A stretch of DNA of 49,678 bases from Clostridia bacterium (GCA_016290095.1 JAEESU010000029.1:1-49678); one strand, 5' to 3'; positions 33,265 through 43,315 are shown, counted from the first letter of the stretch. The notes: generated from the letters alone by a model not told the origin. Translations and numbers: made by a program.

Positions 33265-33297
33265 AATCCTGAGATATAAATTCTCAGGATTTTTTTG
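33265..33297 (+). terminator. Terminator after the rubredoxin gene
   Basis: AATCCTGAGA and TCTCAGGATT with a seven-base loop, followed by TTTTTT, 11 nt after the stop. Confidence 0.92.
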
Positions 33298-33352
33298 TTG
33301 TAATGATAATTATATAGCATAATATATATTATAAAGAAATTTAAATATTTTC

Positions 33353-33381
33353 TGTACAAAAAAATATATTTGCTATATAAT
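33353..33381 (+). promoter_or_regulatory. murE operon promoter
   Basis: TGTACA, a 17-nt spacer and a perfect TATAAT, 35 nt before the murE ATG. Confidence 0.65.
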
Positions 33382-33416
33382 ATCATTGAACTATAATATT
33401 TTGGAGGGGACTATAA

Positions 33417-34892
33417 ATGGAGTTAAAGAAAATTATATCAGGAATCACAAATTGTAAAGCTAAAGGAGATCTAGATTTAGATATCAAAAGCATAGAAAGT
33501 GATTCAAGAAAAGTAACAAAGGATTCTTTGTTTATTGCAATTAAAGGATTTGATGTTGATGGACACGATTTTGTAAAACAAGCAATTGAAAATGGTGCAA
33601 AAGCAGTTATGCTAGATATGAATGCAGATTTGAAAAAAATAAAGTTGCCCAAAGATATAACAGTAATCATTACTGATGATACAAGATATGGTTTAGCAAT
33701 GTGTTCTTGCAATTTTTACGATAATCCTTCAAAAAAATTTAAATTAATAGGTGTTACAGGAACAAAAGGAAAAACCACAACAACATATATGCTTAAATCA
33801 GTATTAGAGAAAGCGGGATATAAAGTTGGTTTAATCGGTACAATAGAAAGTTCTATTGGAGATAAAAGAATTCAAGAAAGCACTAGAACAACACCTGAAA
33901 GCTTAGAATTACAAAAATTATTTGCATATATGGCTAAAGAAGGAGCAGATTATGTAGTAATGGAAGTTTCTTCTCAAAGCTTAAAATTAAATAGAGTTGC
34001 TGGAACTCAATTTGATTATGCAGTATTTACAAATTTATACAAAGACCATATTAGTCCAAAAGAACATCCAGATATGGCAGATTATTTTGAATCAAAATTA
34101 AAATTATTCCAAATGGCTCCCAAAGGATTTGTAAATGCGGATGATTTTAAATGTAGTAAAATAATTAGTTCTTCACCAAATTGTGATATAAAAACATATG
34201 CAATTGATAACAAAGCAGATTTATTAGCAAAAGATATTACTATAACAAATATAAGCGTTGACTTTAAAGTTAAAATAAATATGAAAAATGAGAGAATAAA
34301 AGTAAATATTCCAGGAAGATATAGTGTATATAATGCATTAGCTGTTATTTCTGTTGCTAATGCATTAGGAATAGATGCTGAAAAAATAAAAGAAGGATTA
34401 GATGAAGTTCTTGTTCCAGGAAGAAACGAGCTTGTACCTAATGCTGCAGATTTAGCTGTAATGATAGATTATGCTCATACAGCAGAAAGTCTAGAAAACG
34501 TATTACAAGCAACAAAATCATATACACATGGAAAAGTAATCTGTGTATTTGGTTGTGGTGGTGATAGAGATAGAGAAAAAAGGCCACGTATGGGTGAGGT
34601 TGCAGGACGTTTAGCAGATTATACTATTGTAACTTCAGATAACCCAAGAACAGAAAAACCAGAAGATATTATTTCTGAAATTGAAGCTGGAATTTCAAAA
34701 ACAAAAGGAAAATATGAAATAGAAGTTGATAGAAGAAAAGCAATTGATAAAGCTTTAAAAATGATGGGAAAGAAGGACATTGTAATTCTTGCTGGAAAAG
34801 GTCATGAACCATATCAAGAAATAAATGGACAGAAAAACCCTTTTGATGAAAGAATCATTGTAAAAGAAATTTTAGGGGAGAAAAAAGATTAG
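33417..34892 (+). CDS. murE: UDP-MurNAc-tripeptide synthetase MurE
   Basis: Adds the third stem-peptide residue to UDP-MurNAc-L-Ala-D-Glu in the cytoplasm, using ATP. GVTGTKGKTTTTYML is the ATP loop (about residue 115), and the substrate motif reads DNPRTE; DNPR is the meso-diaminopimelate-specific form, so the wall probably contains m-DAP. Length 491 is standard. GGAGGGG lies before the ATG. It heads the second cell-wall operon; mraY follows 1 nt after the stop with no murF between, unlike the common gene order. Confidence 0.96.
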   Translation: MELKKIISGITNCKAKGDLDLDIKSIESDSRKVTKDSLFIAIKGFDVDGHDFVKQAIENGAKAVMLDMNADLKKIKLPKDITVIITDDTRYGLAMCSCNFYDNPSKKFKLIGVTGTKGKTTTTYMLKSVLEKAGYKVGLIGTIESSIGDKRIQESTRTTPESLELQKLFAYMAKEGADYVVMEVSSQSLKLNRVAGTQFDYAVFTNLYKDHISPKEHPDMADYFESKLKLFQMAPKGFVNADDFKCSKIISSSPNCDIKTYAIDNKADLLAKDITITNISVDFKVKINMKNERIKVNIPGRYSVYNALAVISVANALGIDAEKIKEGLDEVLVPGRNELVPNAADLAVMIDYAHTAESLENVLQATKSYTHGKVICVFGCGGDRDREKRPRMGEVAGRLADYTIVTSDNPRTEKPEDIISEIEAGISKTKGKYEIEVDRRKAIDKALKMMGKKDIVILAGKGHEPYQEINGQKNPFDERIIVKEILGEKKD

Positions 34893-34893
34893 A

Positions 34894-35865
34894 ATGATTA
34901 CTCAAATAAAATACTTAGGCATATCTTTTGTATTAACTGCTGTCTTAGGAAAAATCATAATACCAATTTTAAAGAGACTTAAGATTGGTCAAAATGAGAG
35001 AGAAGATGGACCAAGAGCACATTTGAAAAAAAGAGGAACACCAACAATGGGTGGAATAATGATAATGATTACAATCATTATTTTGACAGTTTGTTATTGC
35101 CTTTTAAATAAAGATAGTAATAATAAAATTCAACTTTTAGCTGTTTCTCTTGCGAGTTTGGGTTTTGGAATTGTAGGATTAATTGATGACTTAAAAAAAG
35201 TTGTCTTTAAAAATACAGAAGGATTAAATCCAAAGTTAAAAATGTTTGGCTTATTGATTATATCTACGTTATATACAATATTTTTACTTAAATACATGAA
35301 AATTGGAACTAATATTATAATACCTTTTATTAATTATGATTTATACTTACCAGCATGGATTTATATTCCATTTACAATATTAGTAATGCTAAGTTCTACA
35401 AATGCAGTAAACTTAACAGATGGAGTAGATGGATTAGCAGGAAGTGTTTGTGCAATAATGATAACTGCACTTTCAATTATTGCGTCAAAATTAGAATTTG
35501 TTGGAATCTCAAATTTTGGAGCAATTATAATTGGATGCACATGTGGTTTCTTAATTTACAATTTTTATAAAGCAAAAGTAATGATGGGAGATACAGGGTC
35601 ACTTTTATTAGGCGGAGTTATATCTAGTATGACAATTTTTATGAGAATACCATTATTTTTATTAATAATTGCTATTATTCCAATTATTGAAACACTATCT
35701 GTAATTTTACAGGTTTTATATTTTAAAAAGACTGGAAACAGATTATTTAGAATGTCACCACTTCATCATCATTTCGAGTTATCAGGATGGAGAGAAAATA
35801 AAGTAGTTGCAGTTTTTTCTTTAGTAACATTTGTTTCATCAATGATTGCTGTAATGATTATTTAA
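34894..35865 (+). CDS. mraY: Phospho-MurNAc-pentapeptide transferase MraY
   Basis: Integral membrane enzyme that forms lipid I from UDP-MurNAc-pentapeptide and undecaprenyl phosphate. It has about ten membrane segments and the conserved blocks GPRAHLKKRGTPTMGGIMI, LIDDLKK, NLTDGVDGLAG, MMGDTGSLLLGG and SPLHHHFELSGW, which include the catalytic Asp and the HHH motif. Length 323. GGGGAG overlaps the murE end, supporting coupling. Confidence 0.97.
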   Translation: MITQIKYLGISFVLTAVLGKIIIPILKRLKIGQNEREDGPRAHLKKRGTPTMGGIMIMITIIILTVCYCLLNKDSNNKIQLLAVSLASLGFGIVGLIDDLKKVVFKNTEGLNPKLKMFGLLIISTLYTIFLLKYMKIGTNIIIPFINYDLYLPAWIYIPFTILVMLSSTNAVNLTDGVDGLAGSVCAIMITALSIIASKLEFVGISNFGAIIIGCTCGFLIYNFYKAKVMMGDTGSLLLGGVISSMTIFMRIPLFLLIIAIIPIIETLSVILQVLYFKKTGNRLFRMSPLHHHFELSGWRENKVVAVFSLVTFVSSMIAVMII

Positions 35866-35879
35866 CGAAAGGATAAAAA

Positions 35880-37049
35880 ATGGCAAAGAAAAATAAAAAA
35901 GGCTTTTCACTTTTCTTGAACGGAAAATTTGATTATGTTCTTTTTATTGTAACAATTATACTAGTTGGTGTTGGACTAATGATGCTATTATCAGCAAGTG
36001 GTCCGACATCTATTTCAGAGACTGGAAGTAGTACAAAATATCTGATAAGACAGGGAAGAGTTGTTGCAATAGGATTTGTGTTAATGCTAATTCTTTCCAA
36101 AGTAGATTATAGAATATATAAAAAACTTATTGTACCACTTTATATCTTCTGTGTAGTAATATTAGCTGTGGTAGGTTTAATAGGAACAGAAGATAATGGT
36201 GCAAGAAGATGGATAAATATAGGTGGCTTTTTTTCGCTACAGCCTTCAGAATTTGTTAAAGTTGGTTTAGCAATTGTTTATGCACATCTATTATCTTACT
36301 TAAGAGAAAAAGGTGAAATAAGAAAGTTTGTAAATGGATTTATATTACCTATTGTTTTATTTATACCAATAGCAGCTATCATGATAAAAATGCAGAATCA
36401 CCTTAGTGCTACTATAATTATGGCTGCAATTATGCTTGTAGAAATGTTTGTTGGTGGTACACAAATAGTACATTTTCTTGTTGGAGCTGTTTGTGCAATG
36501 CCAATGGGAGCATTATATTATATTAAGAAAACAATGAATGCAACAGTAAATGGAGAAGATGCTGGATTTAGAATTGGTAGAATAAAATCATGGTTAGATA
36601 TCGAGTCAGATGTAACAGGTAAAGGATGGCAAATTAACCAGAGTTTATATGCTATTGGATCAGGAGGACTTTTTGGAGTAGGACTTGGAAATAGCAATCA
36701 AAAATATTTATATATACCAGAACCACAAAATGACTTTATTTTTGCAGTTTTAGCAGAAGAAACAGGATTTGTTGGATCTATATTAGTAATAATACTATTT
36801 GCTATTTTTGTTTGGAGAGGAATAGTAATTAGTTTAAAAGCAGAAGATACATATGGTACTCTTTTAGCAATTGGGTTAACAACAATGATAGGATTACAAG
36901 CATTAATAAATATAGCGGTTGTTACAAATACAATTCCAGTAACAGGAATGCCACTTCCATTTTTCAGTTATGGTGGATCTGCAATGCTCGCAGATTTAAT
37001 AGCAGTAGGATTGCTTTTGAGCATTTCAAGAAGTAACAAAAAGAGTTAA
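35880..37049 (+). CDS. ftsW: SEDS peptidoglycan glycosyltransferase FtsW/SpoVE-type
   Basis: SEDS-family membrane enzyme that polymerises lipid II into glycan strands at the septum, working with a class B PBP (candidate: the PBP encoded at 11455). Ten membrane segments; conserved blocks are GARRWINIGGFFSLQPSEFVKVG, KMQNHLSATIIM (catalytic region), PEPQNDFIFAVLAEETGF and GMPLPFFSYGGSAM. Length 389. The gene follows mraY after 14 nt; murD is not between them as in many genomes. SpoVE cannot be distinguished by sequence alone. Confidence 0.93.
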   Translation: MAKKNKKGFSLFLNGKFDYVLFIVTIILVGVGLMMLLSASGPTSISETGSSTKYLIRQGRVVAIGFVLMLILSKVDYRIYKKLIVPLYIFCVVILAVVGLIGTEDNGARRWINIGGFFSLQPSEFVKVGLAIVYAHLLSYLREKGEIRKFVNGFILPIVLFIPIAAIMIKMQNHLSATIIMAAIMLVEMFVGGTQIVHFLVGAVCAMPMGALYYIKKTMNATVNGEDAGFRIGRIKSWLDIESDVTGKGWQINQSLYAIGSGGLFGVGLGNSNQKYLYIPEPQNDFIFAVLAEETGFVGSILVIILFAIFVWRGIVISLKAEDTYGTLLAIGLTTMIGLQALINIAVVTNTIPVTGMPLPFFSYGGSAMLADLIAVGLLLSISRSNKKS

Positions 37050-37080
37050 CATATATTTATAATATTGAAAGGATGTTAAT

Positions 37081-38196
37081 ATGAAGGTTATTATTTCAGC
37101 AGCTGGTACTGGAGGACATATTAATCCGGGATTAGCCATTGCAAATGAAATAAAAGAAAAAAATCCTAGTTCAGAAATAGTTTTTATTGGAACACCAAGA
37201 GGGCTTGAAAATGATTTAGTACCAAGAGCTGGATACGAATTAAAAACAATTGATGTTTATGGATTAAAAAAAGAGATTTCTATTAAGAATTTTATTCATA
37301 TATGTAAGACAATATTTAGCAGAAAAGATGTAAAGAAGATTTTTGATGAATTTAAGCCAGATATTGTAATTGGAACAGGTGGATACATATGTGGACCAGT
37401 TTTTTCTGTAGCTACAGCTAGAAAAATACCAACATTATTGCATGAGAGTAATGCATATCCTGGAAAAGCAGTTAAAATGTTTTCTAAAAAAGTTGATGAA
37501 ATTTTAGTTGGATTTGAAGAAACAAAAGATTTGCTTTCAGATTGCAAGAAAGTAGTTTATACTGGTACTCCTACCAAAATTAAGAAATTAAATATTTCTG
37601 GATCTAGAAAAAAAGAAATTCTTGATTCATTAGGAATAAAAAGTAATTTACCAATTGTTTTAATATATGGTGGAAGCCAAGGAGCTCAAAAAATAAATGA
37701 AGCAGTTTTTGAACTTATAAAACAAAACAAGCAAGGTGAGTATCAGATTATATGGGCAACAGGACCAAAACAATATGATATTGTAAAAGAAAATTTTGAA
37801 AAAGAAGATTTAAATATAAATCGTATAAAAAATACAAAAGTAATTCCATACATATACAATATGGAAGAATTAATAAATATAGCTGATTTGCTTGTTTGTA
37901 GAAGTGGTGCTATGACAATAACAGAAGTATCTATTGTTGGAAAACCTGCAATTTTTATTCCATTACCATCAATTGGAGCTAACAGACAAGAAGATAATGC
38001 ATTGGTACTTAAAAAGATAGGTGCTGCTAAAATGATATTGAATTCAGAAGTAAATGGAAATAATTTATCTGAAGAAATAAATGATATAATATACAACAGG
38101 AATGAACTTGAAGAAATGGGAAAAATAGCTAATAAAATGGCACCAAGCAATGTAGAAGAGAAGATATATAATGAAATAATAGATTTGTTAAAATAG
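37081..38196 (+). CDS. murG: MurG, lipid II synthase
   Basis: Peripheral membrane glycosyltransferase (GT28) that adds GlcNAc to lipid I. Motifs: SAAGTGGHINPGLA at the N-terminus, VIGTGGYICGPV, HESNAYPGK, YGGSQGAQKINE and CRSGAMTITEVS for UDP-GlcNAc binding; LPSIGANRQEDNAL is the conserved IPLPxA-DHQ-type end. Length 371. GAAAGGATG precedes the ATG. Last recognised wall gene of the operon; an unknown gene is tightly coupled downstream. Confidence 0.97.
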   Translation: MKVIISAAGTGGHINPGLAIANEIKEKNPSSEIVFIGTPRGLENDLVPRAGYELKTIDVYGLKKEISIKNFIHICKTIFSRKDVKKIFDEFKPDIVIGTGGYICGPVFSVATARKIPTLLHESNAYPGKAVKMFSKKVDEILVGFEETKDLLSDCKKVVYTGTPTKIKKLNISGSRKKEILDSLGIKSNLPIVLIYGGSQGAQKINEAVFELIKQNKQGEYQIIWATGPKQYDIVKENFEKEDLNINRIKNTKVIPYIYNMEELINIADLLVCRSGAMTITEVSIVGKPAIFIPLPSIGANRQEDNALVLKKIGAAKMILNSEVNGNNLSEEINDIIYNRNELEEMGKIANKMAPSNVEEKIYNEIIDLLK

Positions 38197-38205
38197 GAGG
38201 AAAAT

Positions 38206-39675
38206 GTGGAAATAGGAAATGAATTTGGAAACTATTCTGACAAAATGCAAGAAATCTTTGATTTAATTATTGAGAGCAGAAATGCTTCAGGAATTAAAGT
38301 TAGTAACAAAGAAAAAGCAGAAATTGTTGAAGATTTGAGAATTGCATATTCAAAAATGTTAGAAGCAAGTAATAGTAATCCAATGCTATTAGCAAAAGGT
38401 TTTGAAAGCTTTGAAAAAGGAATGGAAGTCTCAGATGGAAACAATATAGAAGAATTAACAGAACTAGCTGTAAAAGAAATTATTGAACAAGAACAATACG
38501 AAGAACAAAATAAAAGTGTTGTTGAAGAGGTTGTTACAGCAGGTGTATTTTATGAAGGAATGCAAGCATTAGAAAACCTAAATACAGTTCGTTCTGTAGG
38601 ATATGCAAGTGCTATGGCTGCATATTCAATTGTTAAAAATAGTTTGTCAAGCTATAATCAAGTTCAGTTAGGAAACATTATAGCATCACAAGCTACAAGT
38701 GAAGAGGCACTTATTGCAGCTTTTGCAATTCAACAAATTGCATATGTTGAAGGTCAATTTCAAGGAATGGCTGATATCGAAGATGGAACAGGAAATAAAG
38801 CTGAATTACTAAGATATATGATTTTATTATCTCAAACAGATATTGAAGGAAAAGACAAACGATTAACAGAATTAGCTGAAAAATATCATTTTGACATTTT
38901 TTCTGTTGACCAAGATGGAAAAAGAACTGTTAGTCCAGAAAAAATACTAGAATTATATAATCAAGATTGTAGATTAGCAGATTCTGAACATGTAGATCAA
39001 ACAATCCAAGAAATATATGAAGATCAAAGAAAATTAGCGCTAGAGTGCATGACACCTGAAAATATGGTTGATAGTGTGGAAGAATTAATAGATGAAACTG
39101 CAAAAGAAGATGAATTAGCTATTGTTCAAAGAACTATCGAAAGTGGTGAACAAATGATGTCTGAAGAACAATTAAGAGAGTTATATAGAAGATATCCAGA
39201 TAAATATACGGATTTATTAACAAGTATGCTTGAAAGAAATCAAGAAGCTAATTATCAATATGATGCTCAAGAAGCAGAAAGGCTTAAAAAAATCCAAAAA
39301 GTTGCATTAGGAGTAATGCAACAGAATCCTGCAGAAGCAGTAATTGATAAAGAAAAGAGAAAGAAACTAATTAGAGCTATTGCTAAAGATTTAGTATCAC
39401 AAAGCAGATTTGGTGACGTTCCTTTAGATATATGTGATGATTTGGCTGAAACAGACAAAGATGCTACAAGGGAAGTATTAAATGAATTATTATTGGAAAA
39501 GAGCCTATTAAGAACAGGATCATCAGATGTTGGGATAGAAAGAGTTACAGCAGGATTAATTGATTCAATTAGAAGAGAAAGAGAGCATTTTTTACAACCT
39601 GATATAGATATTTCAAAAACAGTTTCAATGTCAAAAAAGAAAGCATTTGATGAAAAGGCTATAGATGATAGATAA
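38206..39675 (+). CDS. Unknown acidic helical protein linked to murG
   Basis: Not recognised. The 489-residue protein is soluble, acidic and predicted almost entirely alpha-helical, rich in Glu, Gln, Ala and Ile. It has no signal peptide, membrane segment or obvious catalytic motif. A more apolar central part (VVTAGVFYEGMQALENLN, then YASAMAAYSIVKNSL) is flanked by charged helices; a YRRYPDKYTDLLTSML block lies near 325-340. GTG start at 38206 with AGGAGG overlapping the murG stop, so it is translationally coupled to murG and may serve wall synthesis or division. Terminator follows. Confidence 0.7.
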   Translation: MEIGNEFGNYSDKMQEIFDLIIESRNASGIKVSNKEKAEIVEDLRIAYSKMLEASNSNPMLLAKGFESFEKGMEVSDGNNIEELTELAVKEIIEQEQYEEQNKSVVEEVVTAGVFYEGMQALENLNTVRSVGYASAMAAYSIVKNSLSSYNQVQLGNIIASQATSEEALIAAFAIQQIAYVEGQFQGMADIEDGTGNKAELLRYMILLSQTDIEGKDKRLTELAEKYHFDIFSVDQDGKRTVSPEKILELYNQDCRLADSEHVDQTIQEIYEDQRKLALECMTPENMVDSVEELIDETAKEDELAIVQRTIESGEQMMSEEQLRELYRRYPDKYTDLLTSMLERNQEANYQYDAQEAERLKKIQKVALGVMQQNPAEAVIDKEKRKKLIRAIAKDLVSQSRFGDVPLDICDDLAETDKDATREVLNELLLEKSLLRTGSSDVGIERVTAGLIDSIRREREHFLQPDIDISKTVSMSKKKAFDEKAIDDR

Positions 39676-39684
39676 TAAAGATAG

Positions 39685-39713
39685 AAAACTTATATGCAAA
39701 TATAAGTTTTTTA
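39685..39713 (+). terminator. Terminator of the murE operon
   Basis: AAAACTTATAT and ATATAAGTTTT form an 11-bp perfect stem around GCAA, followed by T. Confidence 0.9.
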
Positions 39714-39731
39714 TTTGCTAAAAATTCGTAC

Positions 39732-39760
39732 TTGCATTTTATATAATAATGAATTAAAAT
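39732..39760 (+). promoter_or_regulatory. topA promoter
   Basis: TTGCAT, a 17-nt spacer and TAAAAT, about 45 nt before the topA ATG. Confidence 0.65.
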
Positions 39761-39805
39761 ACATAAGTAAATAATATTTGTATAAAAAACCTAGGGGGAA
39801 ATCTA

Positions 39806-41911
39806 ATGATTGATAAATTAGTTATTGTCGAATCACCAGCTAAGGCAAATACAATAAAAAAGTTTTTAGGTGGTAAAAGTAAAGTAATTGCATCAATGGG
39901 ACATGTTAGAGATTTACCAAAATCTAAGCTTGGTGTTAATGAAAAAACTTTTGAACCAGAATATATAAATATAAGAGGAAAAGCAAATCTAATAAATCTA
40001 TTAAAAAAAGAGGCTAAAGAAGCCAAAAAAGTTTATCTTGCAACTGACCCTGATCGTGAAGGAGAGGCAATTGCTTGGCATTTAGCATATTTACTTGGAA
40101 TAGATAAGAACGAAGTTTGCAGAGTAACATTTAATGAAATCACAAAAACTGCTGTAAAAAAGGGAATGGAAAATCCAAGAAAAATAGATTTAAATTTAAC
40201 AGATGCACAACAAGCAAGACGTGTATTAGATAGAATAGTTGGTTATAAAATAAGTCCTGTTTTATGGAAAAAAGTAAAAAGAGGATTGTCAGCTGGTAGA
40301 GTTCAATCTGTAGCTGTAAGATTAGTGGTTGAAAGAGAAGAAGAGATTGAAAAGTTTATTCCAGAAGAATATTGGAATATTAATTTAATTGCTTCAGACA
40401 AAAAAACTAAGACTAAATTCGAAGCAAAATTAGTAGGAAAAAATGGTGAAAAAATAGAACTTCATTCAAAAGAAGAAGTCGATAAGATTTTAAAAGATCT
40501 AGAAAATGCAAAATATAAAGTTGTTGATGTGAAAAGAGGAGAGAAAAAAAGAAATCCAGCACCACCGTTTACAACAAGTACACTTCAACAAGATGCATCA
40601 AGAAAGTTAAATTTTGCTATTAGAAAAACAATGACTGTAGCACAGGGACTATATGAAGGTGTAAAACTTCCAGAATATGGAGAAACAGGTTTAATCACTT
40701 ATATGAGAACAGATTCAACTAGAATTTCAGATGAAGCAAGAGCTGCTGCTAAAGAATATATAGAAAACAAATATGGATCAGAATATTATGAAAATAGGTT
40801 TTACAAATCAAAATCAGAAGCTCAAGATGCTCATGAGGCAATTAGACCAGCACATATAGAATTAACGCCAGAAATGATAAAAAATAGTTTAACAGTTGAT
40901 CAATACAAACTTTATAGATTAATATATAATCGTTTTATAGCTAGCCAAATGGCTTCTGCAATATATGATACAATATCAGTATCAATAGATGGAAAAGAAT
41001 ATAATTTTAAAGCAAATGGCCAAACATTGAAGTTTAAAGGATATATGACTTTATATGTTGAGACTGAAGAAAAAGAAGAGTTTGAAAAAATACCAGAACT
41101 AGCTGTTGGTGAAGAAGTAAAGAAAGAAAGCTTAGATGCAAAACAAAGCTTTACAGAACCACCAGCAAGATATACTGAAGCTAGTTTAGTAAAAACACTA
41201 GAAGAAAAAGGTATAGGAAGGCCAAGTACTTATTCTCCAATTATAACTACAATTTTAATGCGAAGATATATTGAAAAAGTTCAAAAGCAATTAATGCCCA
41301 CAGAATTAGGTAGAATAGTAAATAAACTTCTTATAGAAAACTTTAATGATGTAATTAATGTTGAGTTCACAGCTAATATTGAAGAAGAATTTGATAAGAT
41401 TGCTGAAGGAAACGAAAATTGGAAAAAAGTAATTAAAGAATTTTATGGACCTTTTGAAGAAACTGTAAAAAAAGTTGATAAAGAACTAGAACATGTTACA
41501 TTACAATATGAAGAATCAGATGTTCCTTGCGAAAAATGTGGTAGAATGATGGTATATAAATATGGTGCATTTGGAAAATTCTTGGCATGTCCAGGCTATC
41601 CAGAGTGTAGAAATGCTAAACCAATTATCGAAACTTTAGATGTACCTTGTCCAGTTTGTGGAGGAATAGTTCAAATAAGAAAAACTAAGAAAAGACGTAA
41701 TTATTATATATGTGAAAATAATACAGGAATTGGATCTGGTTGTTATTATATTTCATGGAATAAACCTAAAATTGGTGAGAAGTTTGTTCCAAATAATGAT
41801 ATTGATAAAGAATTGTTTGATAAAGAAACAAAGAAAAGATCAAGTAAAAAAACTACTAAGAAAAAAACTGTGGCAAAAAGAAAATCTACAAAGAAAGTAG
41901 CTAAAAAATAA
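39806..41911 (+). CDS. topA: DNA topoisomerase I
   Basis: Type IA topoisomerase that relaxes negative supercoils. The Toprim domain starts LVIVESPAKANTIKKFLG with the acidic ATDPDREGEAIAWH motif; the active-site Tyr is in GLITYMRTDSTRIS (near residue 300); HEAIRPA and RPSTYSPII are also conserved. Two C-terminal zinc modules (CEKCGRMM...CPGYPEC and CPVCGGIVQIR...CENN...C) and a Lys/Thr-rich tail (about 30 residues) follow. Length 701 is typical of Firmicutes. The leader has GGGGG before the ATG. trmFO follows after a terminator, the common Gram-positive neighbour order. Confidence 0.97.
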   Translation: MIDKLVIVESPAKANTIKKFLGGKSKVIASMGHVRDLPKSKLGVNEKTFEPEYINIRGKANLINLLKKEAKEAKKVYLATDPDREGEAIAWHLAYLLGIDKNEVCRVTFNEITKTAVKKGMENPRKIDLNLTDAQQARRVLDRIVGYKISPVLWKKVKRGLSAGRVQSVAVRLVVEREEEIEKFIPEEYWNINLIASDKKTKTKFEAKLVGKNGEKIELHSKEEVDKILKDLENAKYKVVDVKRGEKKRNPAPPFTTSTLQQDASRKLNFAIRKTMTVAQGLYEGVKLPEYGETGLITYMRTDSTRISDEARAAAKEYIENKYGSEYYENRFYKSKSEAQDAHEAIRPAHIELTPEMIKNSLTVDQYKLYRLIYNRFIASQMASAIYDTISVSIDGKEYNFKANGQTLKFKGYMTLYVETEEKEEFEKIPELAVGEEVKKESLDAKQSFTEPPARYTEASLVKTLEEKGIGRPSTYSPIITTILMRRYIEKVQKQLMPTELGRIVNKLLIENFNDVINVEFTANIEEEFDKIAEGNENWKKVIKEFYGPFEETVKKVDKELEHVTLQYEESDVPCEKCGRMMVYKYGAFGKFLACPGYPECRNAKPIIETLDVPCPVCGGIVQIRKTKKRRNYYICENNTGIGSGCYYISWNKPKIGEKFVPNNDIDKELFDKETKKRSSKKTTKKKTVAKRKSTKKVAKK

Positions 41912-41913
41912 TG

Positions 41914-41954
41914 AAAAAAGAGATAATTATGTATTAGTAATTATCTCTTTTTTT
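41914..41954 (+). terminator. Terminator between topA and trmFO
   Basis: A 16-bp perfect stem (AAAAAAGAGATAATTA and complement), an 8-base loop and a T run. It ends 12 nt before trmFO, so trmFO depends on readthrough or its own unseen start. Confidence 0.9.
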
Positions 41955-41965
41955 GAAAGGATATT

Positions 41966-43315
41966 ATGGAAGTAATTATTATAGGTGGAGGACTAGCAGG
42001 ATCTGAAGCTGCACTTCAAATTGCAAAAAGAAAAATAAAAGTTAAATTATATGAAATGAAACCAGAAAAGTATTCTGGTGCTCATTCAAGTGAAAACCTA
42101 GCAGAAATAGTATGCAGTAATTCTTTTAAATCAAATCTTATTACAAACGCATGTGGTTTATTAAAAGAAGAATTAAGAATACTAGGAAGTGAACTTATAA
42201 AAATAGCAGATTCTGTATCAGTTCCGGCGGGGCAAGCTCTTGCAGTTGATAGAGAAAAGTTTTCAGAAGTTGTTACAAAACTAATAGAAGAAAATGAATA
42301 TATAGAAGTTGTAAGACAAGAAGTAGTAACTATTCCAGAAAATGCAACAGTTGTTATTGCAACAGGACCTCTAACTTCTGAGAAACTATCAAAAGAAATT
42401 TCTAAATTAACAGGCAGTGATAAATTATTCTTCTATGATGCTGCTGCACCAATTGTTGAAAAAGATTCAATTAATATGAATATTGCCTTTTATGGTGACA
42501 GGTATGAGCAAGAAAAGAAAAAAGACGAAGATATAGAAGTATGGAGGGAAAGAGTTAATTCTCAAACAGGAAGTTATATTAATCTTCCTATGAATGAAGA
42601 AGAATATGAAAAGTTTTATAATGAACTAATTAATGCAGAAATAGTTACATTACATGACTTTGAAAAAAAGGAAATTTTTGAAGGATGCATGCCAATAGAA
42701 ATTATGGCCAAAAGAGGAATTGATACATTACGTTTTGGGCCATTAAAACCTGTTGGATTTGATGATCCAAGGACAGGTAAAAGACCATATGCAGTTGTTC
42801 AATTAAGGCAAGATAATCAAGAAGGAAATCTATATAACATTGTAGGTTTTCAAACTAATCTAAAATATGGTGAGCAGAAAAGAGTATTTTCACTAATACC
42901 AGGTTTAGAAAAAGCTAATTTTCAAAAATATGGAGTAATGCATAGAAATACATATATTAATTCTCCAGAAGTTTTAGATAATACATATAATATGAAGAAA
43001 ATAAAAAATGTTTATTTTGCGGGTCAAATAACAGGTGTAGAAGGATATGTAGAATCTATATCCTCAGGACTTTTGGTTGGTATAAATGTTGCAAATGATA
43101 TATTAAAAAAAGAGAGATTAATAATGCCAAAAGAGACTGTAATAGGTGCATTAGCTAATTATATTTCAACTCCAAATATTAATTTTCAACCAATGAATGC
43201 AAATTTTGGAATATTACCTCAATTAGAAGATAAAATTAAAGACAAAAAAGATAGATATAATAAGCTTGCACAAATTTCATTAAATATGCTAAAAAAAGTG
43301 GAAAGATTTACATAA
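41966..43315 (+). CDS. trmFO: Folate/FAD-dependent tRNA m5U54 methyltransferase TrmFO
   Basis: Makes 5-methyluridine at tRNA position 54, using methylene-THF and FADH2. The FAD-binding N-terminus is IIIGGGLAGSEAALQIA; other family blocks are GAHSSENLAEIVCSNSFKSN (with the catalytic-region Cys), CMPIEIMAKRG, LRFGPLKPVG and YFAGQITGVEGYVESISSGLLVG. Length 449 is typical of Gram-positive TrmFO (Gid). GAAAGGA precedes the ATG. The strong terminator just upstream means expression is probably low or separately driven. Confidence 0.96.
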   Translation: MEVIIIGGGLAGSEAALQIAKRKIKVKLYEMKPEKYSGAHSSENLAEIVCSNSFKSNLITNACGLLKEELRILGSELIKIADSVSVPAGQALAVDREKFSEVVTKLIEENEYIEVVRQEVVTIPENATVVIATGPLTSEKLSKEISKLTGSDKLFFYDAAAPIVEKDSINMNIAFYGDRYEQEKKKDEDIEVWRERVNSQTGSYINLPMNEEEYEKFYNELINAEIVTLHDFEKKEIFEGCMPIEIMAKRGIDTLRFGPLKPVGFDDPRTGKRPYAVVQLRQDNQEGNLYNIVGFQTNLKYGEQKRVFSLIPGLEKANFQKYGVMHRNTYINSPEVLDNTYNMKKIKNVYFAGQITGVEGYVESISSGLLVGINVANDILKKERLIMPKETVIGALANYISTPNINFQPMNANFGILPQLEDKIKDKKDRYNKLAQISLNMLKKVERFT

